NCBI RefSeq assembly: GCF_010093815.1
Contig: NW_022985560.1
Location: forward strand, 803,501-867,500
Reading direction: 5' to 3'
Source: Pseudovirgaria hyperparasitica
Lineage: Eukaryota; Ascomycota; Dothideomycetes; Acrospermales; Acrospermaceae
DNA length: 64,000 nucleotides
The position numbers and the translations under genes are program-made. Below are positions 36,522 to 49,280 of this stretch, one piece after another (the stretch's first letter is position 1; the number at the start of each line of letters is the position of its first letter). Below the pieces are notes generated by a model, which was given only the letters and a program-made list of their open reading frames with translations, made no database searches and was not told where the DNA came from.

Positions 36522-36716
36522 TTGTTGTTGGTGATGGTGGTTCTCGTGCTGATGTTGATACCGAGTCTGGTATCCGATATTTGTCGTAGGAAGTGAATTA
36601 TGCCTGGTTGGCTGACCATAACTAGGCATAAATTGGGCCATATTGAACGGCTGCATGTTTTGCTCTGATCGTCGAGGCCAGAATGCACTCTGATGATGTG
36701 CAACAACAGCTGCCAT
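34887..36716 (-). CDS. C2H2 zinc-finger transcription factor with polyglutamine (AZF1-like)
   Basis: Three exons on the minus strand: 36716-35928, 35872-35495 and 35396-34887, all in frame, about 558 residues. The N-terminal half is rich in Gln, His and Pro, including an almost pure polyglutamine tract coded near 36440-36530. A repeated box (VVTAVPFQSGTYA, VVTAMPFQSGTFA) follows. Four tandem C2H2 fingers lie near residues 275-390: CTVTRNGKKCGKLF, CHAPGCGKSF, CDICGKTF and CRLDDCGKTF, with HTNERPFPC and HTGERPYQC linkers. The last finger is completed across the second intron (NLK joins SHQNKFH), which supports the splice. The C-terminus is Ser-rich. The finger set resembles AZF1-type regulators of carbon-dependent expression and development. 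The exact orthologue is not certain. Confidence 0.88.
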
Positions 36717-39700
36717 TGGTTACGGTCCGACTGGAGCCCAGTGAGTGATGTCGATATACAACAGGATGGTGTTGGTATAGACAACTTAGATCACGATGAT
36801 CTTCCTGATAATCATACCAGACCCAATGTGATCTGACAGGAGAAATGACAGGTAGGGACGTGTGTTACTGGCGTTAACATATAGTCAAAGGGAGGCTCTG
36901 TGGTCCGAAAGCCTGGTAGGAGGAATAGGGTCTACATATACAGGAATACTGGCATTTCAGAAGCCACTATAGCAGAACCGGGGTTAGGACCATCTAGGAA
37001 AGGAATCGGACAGGGAAGACAGGGAAGACAGGGTCAGACAACGAGGCGTCTAGACACTTAAAACAGAGATGAGCGGACAGGTGCGCTCGGGCCCCGCTGC
37101 TGTAAGCCCCGTTCACGCTGTCAAAGCATACGGCGCTTCGTTGCAGACCCGTGTTTGGAGAGCTGGGAGCAATGACAAGAGAGTAGGCATGTTGGCGTGG
37201 CAGTAGAACAATGTGGCAGCGGCAGCCCTCCATGATCGGGGCATGGAAGGACGATGCGATGCGCAAGGGTCCCTACGGCCCTTGCCTCCCGACCAAAACT
37301 ATCCTGGACCGAGCGAGAAGTCTGGAGTCGATTAGGGAAGAGGGGGGGGGGGGGGTGGGTATCATCGAATGGCTAGGCTAAGTAAGTCCACTTTTCTCTC
37401 CACTAGACCCACAGCATCAAACCCGGCTGCAGGCCTGTGGTGAGTAATGGGGGCCAGTCGCGATGAAGGCATGGCTGCTGCTCTAGTGATGGATCAGAAG
37501 AGTGAGAGCACGCGTGGGGGCAGTCTCGTTGGATCTGGAGTTGCAACAATTCGTGTGGATAGTAACATCAGCATCGTTCGCATAAAGGATGACGAACGTG
37601 TTCCTAGGTTTGATATGAGTATGGAATGGATGATAGTGGACGCCAACGCCAAAATGTACAATTAGTCTGTGGAACACGATGTTAAGATCAGATGGGTGCC
37701 TCGCGAGCAGAAGGACCAAAATAGTAGTGACAAGGCCGGTCCGTTTATGATGCATGTACCTGACCTTGAAGCTGAGGTGACGAGGACAATTGAATGAAAG
37801 TAGGGTCAAATAATCAATGTGAATACCTGAGATGTTGGCATGTCATCGGTCTCAATGAGTGGGATCGAAAATCTAGGGTATACGAAGGCAAGTTGGTAAG
37901 CAGTCCGTGTAGCGAATCCGGCAAACCGAGGGGGATACGGACTGGACGGTTTCAAGAAGCTGCATACGCAGGACTTGCTGGTATGGTGAAATTCCCAGAA
38001 GAGCTGGTTCTGTGTAGTGTCATGTAGCGGAGCAGAGAACACGCTTTCCCCTGACTCCAACGCGTCCTCCTTGCCAAATCGGTCAGTTGGAAACCTAGCA
38101 TGCACAAAGTCCCACGAGGGCGAGGATCTGTGCAGTCAGCTTTGCGCCGTCAGCGTGGGACCCGGGAACGGGGCGGCGTAATCCTGGCTGCTTGGATTGT
38201 CTCTAACGAGAATGGAACAGACGTGTGTATGCTCTGTTTCTTGCTGACGAGAGGGGGAAATGGAATTTGATATTGGACATGGTGACGGAGAATAAAGTCA
38301 GCAGCCGAGAAACAAATAGGCGCGTGGTAGGAGGGCGATTCGGGAAATATGATACTGGCATGGCAATGCATTGTTCGTGAGTAGTGAGTAGCGAGCAGTG
38401 AATAGTAATAGTATATAGCATTCGCGGACAAGTTGTGATAGTAAGGACCCGCCCACAACGGAGGGAGGGACTTTTAGGGCGGGAGTGGGCAGCCCCAGGC
38501 GGTTGGACCAACGCGGTCGCCCCCGTCGCCGCCGCCGCCGCCGCTACTTGAGCTGCTAAACAGACAGACAACACAGTGCCTACTGATACAGTAGATAGCA
38601 ACCTGCGGCTCACAACAACGGACGATAAGTTCTACATTTGTCGCAGTTTTTATGTCTCGTGCTTGACATGCGAATAACATTTCATTCTGTAGCTGTATAG
38701 AGGTCCTGATCAGCATAGTGAAATCCCTTCTCCCGCCTCTGGGCGCCTGGCTGGCGGCGGCGGCCTGCGGGATGAACCTTCGTGCCCGATCTGGCACCTG
38801 TGATTGGCCTGTTTTGCTGCTGCCCACATGGCCCTCCCACTCCCCACCACCCTACCTACCGGCCAAAACAAACCCTTTTGTCTGATGTCTGACCTATATC
38901 ATGATGAGATACGAATACACACTTGATGCCCACGTTCCTGCCAGGCTTACCTGCGAAACAAACATGAGTAGACGGAGCAAACGCGGTCCTGGAGAGGAAG
39001 CAATCTATTCCTTTCAGCCATGACGAGAACCAGATGCACATCCGCTCCGCTCATTTGTCAGAGGCTCAGTGATTCGCTCGCCTCGTAGATAATGGATACT
39101 AATAAGGAGTGGAGGTCGCGGCACAGAACACAGCAGTGATCGACACCCACAACAGATGTCAATGGCCACCTTAGCCCCAGGGCCAGCCTCACTTGCCTTC
39201 CCACCAGCGTGGATACCGATAGTCTCTCCTGTCACCCTGTCTCTTGTTCCTGTCTCCTAACCCTGTCTCCTGGCCTTGGGACACCCTATCAAATCTGAGC
39301 CCATGCAATTTCTTCGTTTCTCCCCTACCTCGTTGACCTTGGCTCGTTCGCGGTAGTGAACATTGTCCGTACACTACCATCTCACAAGCATAAACATTCA
39401 ACAAACCAAAGCCACTATTATACACCGGTGCTATTGTCAACACTACCTTTCGACAGTGGTTTCACTTCCATCTCCATCTCCATCTCCATCCGAGCAGTCT
39501 GACATGTCCCTGCTGCTAAACAAAGCCAAAGCGTGTTGCCATGATTATCATTGATGACTTAGCGAGTCAAGCTTCGCTCCACTTTTCCGCCTTTCCCCAC
39601 GCCGCCGGCTCGTCCATATTGCCGGGATAGTTATGCTTGAAGGTTCTGATTTTGGCCTTGTCTGCTCTGACTCCGGCTCTCTTTGTCTTTCTACCAGGTT

Positions 39701-39782
39701 AGATGTGAGCACAGCTCCAGCTTCGTCATCCCGCATCGATTGTCGGACCGTCTTCTGATGAGCAAGATCTAGTTCAGACTCC

Positions 39783-41150
39783 TTGCTTGAAGCTAGATAT
39801 TTCCCGGATCCTCTTCGCCAAACCTGTCGAGGATCCCTCGTTCAACTCCTCGGCGACGAAGCCTGCTGCTGCATCTCCTTGTCTGCCAAGCTGCATCCTT
39901 CGCCAATCGAGCTCCCTGTCCTGACCAGATACATGCAAGCCTCTCCATCTCAGTGTACGACCCAGATGCTACTTTCCAAGCCTCGTGGACACCTTCTCCA
40001 CGAGAATTATGCACACGTAATGGTCGGGCTACACCGTGGCAATCACTCTTGCAACCCCTGGTCTCAGCTTCGTATGTGGCTTCCGTGACAGCAATCCGGT
40101 TCCAGTTCCTTGGTACAGGTAACAGGCTCAATACGCTGTGTCGCCACAGACGAGTATTTATGCACAACATGACGACTGCACTATCTACCTGCCCTCACCG
40201 CCTGAAGAAACATCTCTGGACGCAGACGAAACTTTCAATTCAACGCAACGCATTATTCTGGAAGGATCTGATAGCATACAATTACTGCAGTTTGCTTCTG
40301 ATGACCTGAACGGACGGATGTGGGATGGTAGGATTGCAACACACGTCTGCCTATCCATGTGTTCGGGCACTAAAGCCGGGGAAGGCTCGCCGTCCGTCCG
40401 ACCGTCAAGGACATGGATTGAAAATTTCGACTATATGGAAGTCTTCTTTTGGCATTCATAATGAGCAAGATATTGAACATCTGGTCGGAGTACGTCGGAC
40501 TGCATTCATTATTGCCAACTTGAGTAATGACTGCAGCCAATTGCACATGGTGACGATGGAGAAACCCATGCCCATACAATGGGATGGCAATCTTGCTGGT
40601 ACTCTGTATAGCCCATGTCCCTGACCACCAACACACTTCAGGACCATCAAGACGCATGTGTGGACCAGACTAAAGTTGACGTCCCTGCATCAATTGCCAC
40701 GATCAATCAGCCTCGCGGTAGTCCGGACGTGCCCAGTTTCAAAATCCCAGTCTTCCAAATCACCGCGCCAAAACAGGTACCAAGACACCCAAGTACGTTA
40801 GCCACCATTTCTAAAATAGAACACAGCTGCAAGGTCCCCAGATCCGATATCTCGCAGCTCCAGGATCCGCCAGGATGTCACGATCGAAAGCAGATATTAC
40901 CCGCCATACGACTACAGGCATACAGGCCTCGGCCCTGTTGTGTCGTTCGGCATATAGCAGCCCACAGCATGCATTGCCTTCCCGAGTGAGTATTGCAGTA
41001 GTGCCATCGGACCGCTACTTCCACGCGCGTAGACTGCTGTATATCAGAGTGCTTAAGGGAGCGCTACGGAGATTGAGGGAAAGAGACGCCAGGCTCACGG
41101 CTTGCGATTCGTGGGAGACGTTGCAATACATGCTTGTGCGTCGTACATAG
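39783..41150 (+). CDS. Possible multi-exon or decayed gene, unrecognised
   Basis: Several plus-strand frames in a row look more protein-like than the surrounding noise. One runs from about 39940 to 40110 (SVYDPDATFQASWTPSP, LQPLVSASYVASVTAIRFQF). A second is 40138-40461 (TSIYAQHDDCTIYLPSPPEE, RIILEGSDSIQLLQFASDD). A third is 40615-40989 (SPDVPSFKIPVFQITAPKQ). The last, up to 41150 (DRYFHARRLLYIRVLKGALR), ends in TAG. A 31-base gtaaca...cacag segment between the first two is too short for a normal intron. I do not recognise a family. It could be a real gene with unusual introns, a pseudogene broken by frameshifts, or chance. Confidence 0.22.
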
Positions 41151-44100
41151 TACAGCGGCCTGTCCGTGGCCGGAGAATATTTGCGAATGATGTTGAGAAT
41201 CGAATGGCTGTCAGGTTTTATCGCGCAAAGTAATGTAAGTTGCGGGCGTAGAATCCTGATTCCTGGTTTGTTTCTGGCGGCGGTGAGGTTCCTGTCACGC
41301 TGTTTATCGTTATGTGCTTCAGAACGTAAACATCAACATGACTCGATTCACCAATGCACCCACCTATCACCTAGCAGTGTAAACGCGCCGAGCTAGGCAG
41401 AATCAGGACGAGCAGCATTTGTTTTGGCGGCATCTAACGCATCAACCGCGGCTCCTGCTGGAACTTCTGACACAAAAAAGCAACTCTATAGTCTCAGAAT
41501 ACCACTTATGCTATATATCTGCTCATATTTCAATCAGGTGAGTACACCTTAATTCCCAGTACAGTGATGACGGCACGCACCGCCACCACCGCCGCCTCCC
41601 CAAGGACAGTGCCCAGCCCAGCTCCCACCAACCGCCCGGCTAATTTCTCTCCACTCCCGCCCGAGGAAACTCCCTCCTCCCCCCGTCTGCCCCCGATTCC
41701 CGCCCAGGATTAGCGACAACCCCGCCGGGATCTCGCCTGGATCTCGCCGCACATCGCCGCCTCCCCCCCCCTTTCACCCCTCACCCCTCACCCCAGCTGC
41801 TTACCCCCAGCTCGTTCACTCTCGTCATGGTAGCACCCCCTAATATCCCCAAATCTCCCACCTCCCCACGTCGACTCAGTCAATATCGACGTCCATTATG
41901 GACCCAAAAATATACAGCGAAATGAAAGGGCAAAGGACCGTCTGCCAGCGCAAGAAATAGCGGCGCGCGAGGCTCCGAGCCTCGATCCACGCGTCCGCGG
42001 GCGGGGAGGTACAGTAGCCATCCATCCATCTGGCCCTCCATCTAACAGGGGTTACAGAACTCACCGATCGCCTCAATAACAACTCACCAGGACTGCATGA
42101 TCTCTAACCACTTCGTTGGCCACGGAGAATATTAGCATGAATGAATCTTCCTTGACACTCTAAAAATGGTAGCCTACTATTAGTTCACTACCCTATACTA
42201 AGTCTTGACGTGTTCGAGTATAGCATGAAGCATGAGTACTCGGTCTGTTGAGGCCCTCGCATACGACTGGCGGCCATTGTAATCCCTGTTGTATCCAACA
42301 ATCTGTTGAATCTGTATACCTGCACTTGCATACTGCTAAATGGTCTTGAGCGGATCGAAATGAGAGGCGTTTTTGTAGCCAGTAGAAGGACACACCCAAA
42401 TTCATCGCTCACTCGCCGAGATTTGGTCCACACAGCTGGTGAGTCTCATCAGACTCACCTCGTGAATCCTGACAGGTCCTATTCCCATCTTGTGTTCATT
42501 ATCCGCTCTGGTGGCTGCGAAGTGGACCACGCTAGCATAGCCCTTATAGGTCACGAGCATCGCTATGTGCTGGGACGTCGCAGCCCAACAGCCCGCCATT
42601 CGATATGTGACGAATCTGGACACTGGACAAAGTCCTCTCAGCCTTCTCTCGTTGTCAACCTCGCGATGAGATATCACACTGGCTGTGAAATAAATGGATT
42701 GTGTCTCTCGGAACACTTCTGGATGGCAGTGTTTACTCGACGTGAAACTGCAAACGGATTGCAGAGCATTGAGACCCCAACACCGCACTCCTGCCGCCAG
42801 ACATGTATTCCCATTGTTTACCCCAACTGTCATGACATCGCTTGTACATTCCCAGATCTGCAACACTTAACTTAGCCTTGTCCCGTAGGTTTACTCATCA
42901 TCACAGCCCAACGGCCGCGCAGATGCTGACACGCGACCTCGTTCCAGTCCACTGCACTCCACATCTCGTCTTCCCTCCAATGACCGCTCCGTCACTCACC
43001 GCGTTGACTCGGCACTTATGACATGGGTAGGTAGAGTAGAGGGGCACAGCACATCATGGTACAGATGGTGAGATGTGAAGGGAGAAAGAATGAATGAAAG
43101 GGACGTCTTTGGGAAATGCAGCGGTTGGGATGTGCATCGCGGAGCAGCCCGAGATCGCACCATACTATGCTATCCTCCTATCCTCGACACTCTATCGGGG
43201 GCGTATGTTTGGGCAGAATGATAGGAGGGTATGACTCGGATCTGCTCCATGATGACTCGAGAGGCGTGGTCAAACTTGATGTCTGACTCTTAATACATGC
43301 TGGAAGGTGCGTCTGCAAGTGGTGATGATAGGCGAGGACGAGAATGCGAAGACATCAATACAAGGCTCTTCGCTGTCTAGTTACGGTCTGGGGTCTTTTG
43401 GACAGCACTGGAGGATCTGGAAATGATGGACGGCACAGTGGCGAAGGGGCAAGGATATCCAGAGTGAGGCTTCGACCAACGAGCACAGTGCCGTCTTATC
43501 CTTCAGACGTGACCGCGGTGAGGAACGAGCAGTATTGAGACTGTTGATGGAACATCACAGACAATGAGTGCTCGAGTCGGCTCGATTGTCTGAAAGACCT
43601 GACTGAATAAAGAGATCGATATGCATGGCACCGCGAAACGGCAAACATTGCCTACTCGTCATGCAGAAACCACACAAACAACCACCTCGAATCACCCAAA
43701 TCAGCAGCTAACCGTTCGTATCAGCGCAGCTACACGATCTCACTTGTTCTATCTGCCACTCCCAGCGCTCTCTATCAGCCTTTCACTCCCCTCCACCAGA
43801 GTCTCGTCACATTTTAATCTTTCCCTTAGACCAACTCGCGAGCCCAACATATATCCTGAAAAACACGCACAACACACAGTCCACGCAAACACGCCCAATC
43901 AAGACCACCCAATAAGACCAAAACACCACTGACTGTGTCTATACGCAACACGCCCACATCATTCGTCGTACACCCGGAAAGCCATCCCTCCCAAGCAAAC
44001 CCATCACACGGCCAGCATCTCTCACTCGACAATCTAATTCCAATCATTCCCAGAAAGGATGTTTCTCCACTTTCTTCCAAAACCCTCAACTCCATACAGA

Positions 44101-45344
44101 ATGCATGCACGACATTGGAGATGATCACTGTTGCCTCGCCCGGCGGAAAAGTGACTTCTCTGTTTCCCTCCTTCATTTCTCCCCCTTTACGTCCCATGCC
44201 ATGCGCGCTACCGTATGCATGTATGTACACATGTGAATTAGTGTTGACATAGCTTTTTGATCGCAATCCCAGAATACTATCACAGTCATGACCGTGCAGT
44301 AACGCTACCCTCTCAATGCCCAACTCAACCACCACTCTATCCTCACCATTCGCGCATACCTTCCAGTCTGATACCAGTATCAATCTATTTGTCCTCTCCC
44401 CCCCTTCCTCTTGTATTCCCAGTATCATCCCAGTAAGAAAACAACATCACCAAGCAAATCTACTGCCATAGCATTCATAGCAGCCAAAGCATGCATATCA
44501 ACCACACCAACCTCATCCACATCAGCATGCATGCACAGTAAGCGCGCCTAAATGCGCCCATCCTTTTGACGTACATTCTTTGCCAGCCTTAAATCGCGTC
44601 TTACATCGCCTTGCTGCGTGGGACTTACCCGTTTAATCTGCCTGACTGGCTCCCCGACCTCTCGACGAGGATGTGTGTATGCGTCAGCGACTACCATGCT
44701 ATTTCCAGGTGTCTTTCTTGTGTTGGCACTCGCACTCTCAGTCGTGCATATTCATCTACTCCTGACAGTTTTGCGCTTCATAGGGATTATATGTCGAAGT
44801 GTCGGGGACATCGAACATACAGTCAGTTCCACACAGCAAGTATATGGCGGGCTTTTTGTGTATGGAACAGCTGACAAGTCTCTTCCTTGTAAATAATACG
44901 TGATATGAAGTGGCATGTAAAGTGGTGTACGTGGTCAGACATACCTGGTATTTGTATCTTTAAGGTGGATTTATGTATATCGCGATCCTTGGGAATACTC
45001 GCTCTATTACGAAGTGACTAGATAGAAATGTCTTAGGGAAGAGATTCCTACATGGCCCTCTGCAGTTCGCGTAGTATATAGTATAGTATATATATGTAAA
45101 ACTCCAGATACACACATATTCACCTTATGTGCACAGATCAATACACGTAGCTATTCATTCATTCCGTATTTCAACACCACTCACATCCACCTCTATTCTA
45201 CTATCCCAACCCCTATGCCAATCCCTATTCATAACTTTGAACCCAACGCCACACACACCACACACACACACACACACACTTAAAACCCCCCAAACTTCCT
45301 TCAAATCGAAGCGAGATGAAAGTGATAACACCATAACCTACCTC

Positions 45345-45424
45345 TCCTCTTTCTCCTCTTTCTCCTCTTTCTCCTCTTTCTCCTCTTTCTCCTCTTTCTC
45401 CTCTTTCTCCTCTTTCTCCTCTTT
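45345..45424. repeat. 9-base tandem repeat (TCCTCTTTC)
   Basis: About nine near-perfect copies of a pyrimidine-only unit. One strand is therefore purely pyrimidine over 80 bases and could form triplex-like structure. It has no spacers and is not a CRISPR array. Confidence 0.92.
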
Positions 45425-46950
45425 ACTCCCCCTGATCCTCTCTCTCTTACCCATTCCTTACTTTCCTCCCTTTCCCCCCTCCTCCTTCTACCTACCCAAG
45501 ACTACACTATTCCTACATCCCTAACCAAGACAACAAACAAACAAACAAACAGAACAAAGTGTTCCTAAGCACCAAGCACCGAGATCAGAACCAACAACAC
45601 ATCCAAAAGAAGACTATTTTTTTCATGGGAATGAACAGGTCCGAATTTGGCCGCATATTCCAAGACGAGGGGGAGGGTAGTATTTCGTAGATCAGTTGCC
45701 AGGAGCGCTGTGTCTGTGTATATGTATTGAGACACAGACAGGAGAGTACGAGTGAGAGATGAATAGGGGCGAGTGGAGACAGGATTTCAACATGGAGCTG
45801 TGTGGAGTGTGGAGGATGAAGAGGAATATTGTTCGTTCGGTGCAATAGGCGGGTCCTATTCCACAGCCGGCCAAAACCGTCTAGAGTGGAGGCCAGACGA
45901 ACTCTTGTTCACATACACAACCGCATGTGCCAGAGCCACAGGCACACAAACACACGGACACGGAGACCCGGACGTCAAAACAGCATGCACATAAAAGAAT
46001 AATAAACCATCTATAACACAACTACGGAAGTAGTCAACCCTCAAAAGTCAAGCCCTTTAGATATAATCGTATCGCCAGCCAATCCTGCTCTCCTCGAGCA
46101 CCTGCATATATAAAACGACGGCAGATGGCGCACATTGTGCACACATCCCCGCCATTGTGGTGGAGGATATCCTTCATCACTGTTTAATAAGTGTCGATTT
46201 TAGCGAGATCCAAAACAGATTCCTCGGATGATCCGTATTGCGCCACTGCTGTTCCAAATGCTGGCTCGAAAAGTGATGGGCCCAAAAACCAATCGAATAA
46301 TGTAATTAGTGGAGTTCGCTTGCCAGATTTGAAGCTCAATGCAAATGTCCAGGTCTAGTGGTGGGAGACCATAGTTAAGACAGGTGTTGACACGGCTGCA
46401 CATGTATTGCGCAAAATATGGCGATGAAGGAGCTGAATAGAGATACAGTGGGTAGAACAGGCGAAGAAGCCATCGTTCGTGTTCGATTGATCTGTGCCGT
46501 CCCGACTCTCCAACGAGTAAGTAGCTTGTTGAAGGTGTTTACTGCGGAGGTGGCCCTTGAGGTCCTCGGTAGTTCTCGTAACTGTTGCAGGCTAGTTAGC
46601 AAATACCAGCGACACATGTAACCAATAAGAGGACACAGGATAATGACAACAAAAAGAAGATGAATATCGATGGAGGCTGACATGTGCCGCGATCATCGAG
46701 GAGGCCATCCGCTGCAGGAGGCGGCCAACAATTACAGCAGCAGCCGTGGAGTGTGGCAACGATGAGCGAGTTGGACAGGTATCGAACAAGGATGACAACT
46801 TGACCAACTCCCAACTACTTGCTTGATGCTCGTTCCATAGCAGCGAGAACAAAGTGAGTAACAAGTCACCGTGGAAGAGTAGGCGATGTGTTACGGTCAC
46901 CATATATCGGGCTCTGTGCAACTGCCACCACCAACAACCCACGTTGGGGG

Positions 46951-49280
46951 TCATCGTGCTGGACAGGGACGAGGATGACAAGTAGCTGTGCCAGGGTCGA
47001 GGCGCTTGTACAGAATAGGAAGGGGAAGATTGAGCGGCGTAAGGTAGAGAGGGAAACAGAATCGCAAGGAGATAAGTAGTGATGCCGATGATAATGATCG
47101 GAAGAAATGTAGGGCAGAACGTAAAGAAATTACTGACCTCCAAATGCGCGCACGCATGTCACCACTGCCAGTGGCGAAGAGGCCCCCGATGGGACTTGGA
47201 GCGACTGAGATCACTAAAGAATGGATTGTTAGCCCGTTCTCACGCCGAGTGCACTCTCAAGGTCGCCGCCTCAAGCTTTTGTGAACTCACCAGAATTCTT
47301 ATGTCCCTGAAGCATGAGCTGCGCCACGCCCGTGTTTGGATCCCAGAACTGGACTCCACGATCTTTCGAGCCAGAAAGAACCCACGCGCCATCAGGCGTC
47401 TCAGCCACAGAGAGCACAAAGTCCTTGTGTCCCTCGAAAGTGCGTGTGCATTTACCACTGGGTCTCGCGGCATGTTGCATGAGACGGGGTGCGGGTTGAC
47501 TCAAGTCCCACATCTTGATGGTCTTGTCTAGACTGCCACTGACAAGCTGATGACCGTTTGGCGCAAAGGCCACTGAGTAGACACTGTCCTTGTGGCCATT
47601 TTCACCTTCAAGGCGCTCTACCAATGACCCACTGGTCGTGTCCCAGACCCTTACACTCTTGTCAAGAGATCCGGCAGCGACATAACGGTTATCGGGGGAT
47701 ATGGCGACAGTGGTGACGCCATCTTCAATGGTGAATTGCATTCTCTGAGTGCCCTGTTCGAGGTCCCAAAGACGGACTGTGCGATCGCCACTGCCAGAGG
47801 CAATGAGCAGACCATTTCGAGAGAACTCAAGTGAGTATATGTCCTGCTCGTGGCCGGTGAAAGAGGTTTTGATGGTGTGTGCGTGAATATCCCAAACCTA
47901 GGGTATATTAGTATTTCCATCAAGCCTCGACGCAGTATAGAAGGAAACATACCCTGATGACCTTGTCCTCGGCACCCGTCGCGAGGAACCTCCCATCGGG
48001 GCTAAAGCAGACGCTACGGATGTAGAGATCGCCCTCGTCGTTGATAGACGTGTCTTGTAGATGATGGATCAAATTGCCAGATTCGACATCGAAAATCTGA
48101 GCTGAGCGGTTGCAACCCGTCGCAACCATACGGCCATCATGGCTGAAGCGTACGCAGCAAACCACACTTTGATGTGGCAAGGTATGTTTCAGGTTAATGT
48201 CAAGGGATCGCCTGGTGTTTGGGTTGAACACAGCAAACCAGTCTTGGCCTTCCCGCTTCAGCTCGTCTGGCAGATCTTGGGGATGCAAGTCGGCCAATGT
48301 ATTCCCGACATCAGGGAGGTGACGAATGCCCGGATAGCTGGCTGGGTGGCTCGGGGTTGGTGGTGGCCTAGGAACTGTGGGCGAGGCAGGATATGGGTTG
48401 GAAGGATTTTGCTGCGGAGTGGCAGGACCTCCGGGGGGACCTCCTCGACCTAGACGATGTTTAGCTCCAGGAGACGACATGGGATGTGACGCATGAGAGC
48501 CGTAGCCTGAAGCGCATCAAAAATCAGCACTCCTACCGCAGTATTGCCTTTATTGGCATCGGTAGGTTGCGGAATCAAATATGCAGACTGGAGAGAAAAG
48601 AAAGGAGTGTGCTTACCATTCACTGCCGGGCCCGGTTGCTGATATCCGGGAAATGGAGCATGCTGGGGAGGACCTGGCGCAGGGTTGAGTCCTGGTGGTC
48701 CCTGTGGCATATGTGGTGGGAGGCCTTGAGGACCCTGAGGCTCTTGGGGAGGCGGCGCGAGTCCTTGACCACCAGGTCCAGAACCTCCGGCCATGATTCC
48801 ACCAAAAAGATTTGAAGGACCGTGACCGATTGACGGAGGGGGCTGAGGTTGCGATGGACCACCATGTTGCGAGCTGCCGTGCTGAGCGAGGTGACTTGGT
48901 CCTCCACGAGCATCGAGCTCTCTCTGAAGGCGCGCGAGGTCGGCGTCATACCTGATGACACGATTAGATGATGTGCGATCATATATCGAGAAGTGGCAGT
49001 ATTACTTTTCTTTGACTTGAACCTGTTGCTGTTCGAGCTGGAAGATTCTTTGGCGGATGAGTTCCATCTCATTGACCTGCTGTGCAACTAAACGCGCATC
49101 GAGATCAGCAATCAACGTCCGTACCTGCGGTCAATCCGATCGTCGCTTACCTTGTCTTTCAAAATCCACGTTGCGAGCTGCCTCATTCTCAAATTCTTGG
49201 CGCACTTGGTCCAGCAACTCGTTCAGACGCCCATTTGCAGGCGCACCTGGTACAGGCATGCCGCGGTGGGCGTTGTACAT
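46951..49280 (-). CDS. rcoA: Transcriptional corepressor Tup1/RcoA
   Basis: Tup1 forms a complex with Ssn6/Cyc8 and represses many genes by recruiting histone deacetylases. Minus-strand exons are 49280-49151, 49087-49006, 48951-48617, 48506-47953, 47897-47291 and one starting at 47213. The N-terminus has the Tup_N tetramerisation helix (LNELLDQVRQEFENEAARNV and QQVNEMELIRQRIFQLEQQQ). A Pro/Gln/Gly-rich linker follows, then seven WD40 blades from HQSVVCCVRFSHDGRMVATG to the last, VISVAPSPIGGLFATGSGD. The 3' end is unresolved. After RARIW the frame stays open to 46951 with an unlikely hydrophobic tail. A gtcagt donor at that point with an acceptor near 47000 would give the family-typical RARIWSY. 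The true stop may therefore lie elsewhere. Confidence 0.9.

Larger units (their letters stand above)
36717..46950. other. About 10 kb with no confident gene
   Basis: This is the longest stretch without a clear gene, between the zinc-finger factor and tup1. Both flanking genes encode regulators. The zinc-finger gene points away from the gap, so its promoter opens into it, while tup1 ends in it. Contents are a run of fourteen G (37342-37355), a catctc repeat (39471-39491), a (ca)n tract (45250-45279) and a 9-base tandem repeat (45345-45424). One poorly resolved coding candidate lies near 39.8-41.2 kb. Long pyrimidine-rich leaders near 43700-43930 and 45150-45540 may mark transcribed but non-coding DNA. 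Confidence 0.45.

Noticed and set aside
42306-42875. A 189-residue plus-strand frame
   Set aside because: The opposite strand is equally open over the same bases, composition is average and no domain or splice pattern is visible.
45345-45424. CRISPR-like array
   Set aside because: The units are directly adjacent with no unique spacers, and the genome is eukaryotic.
45129-45524. An open frame over the 9-base repeat
   Set aside because: It consists largely of Ser/Phe repeats from the tandem tract and pyrimidine-rich leader-like sequence.
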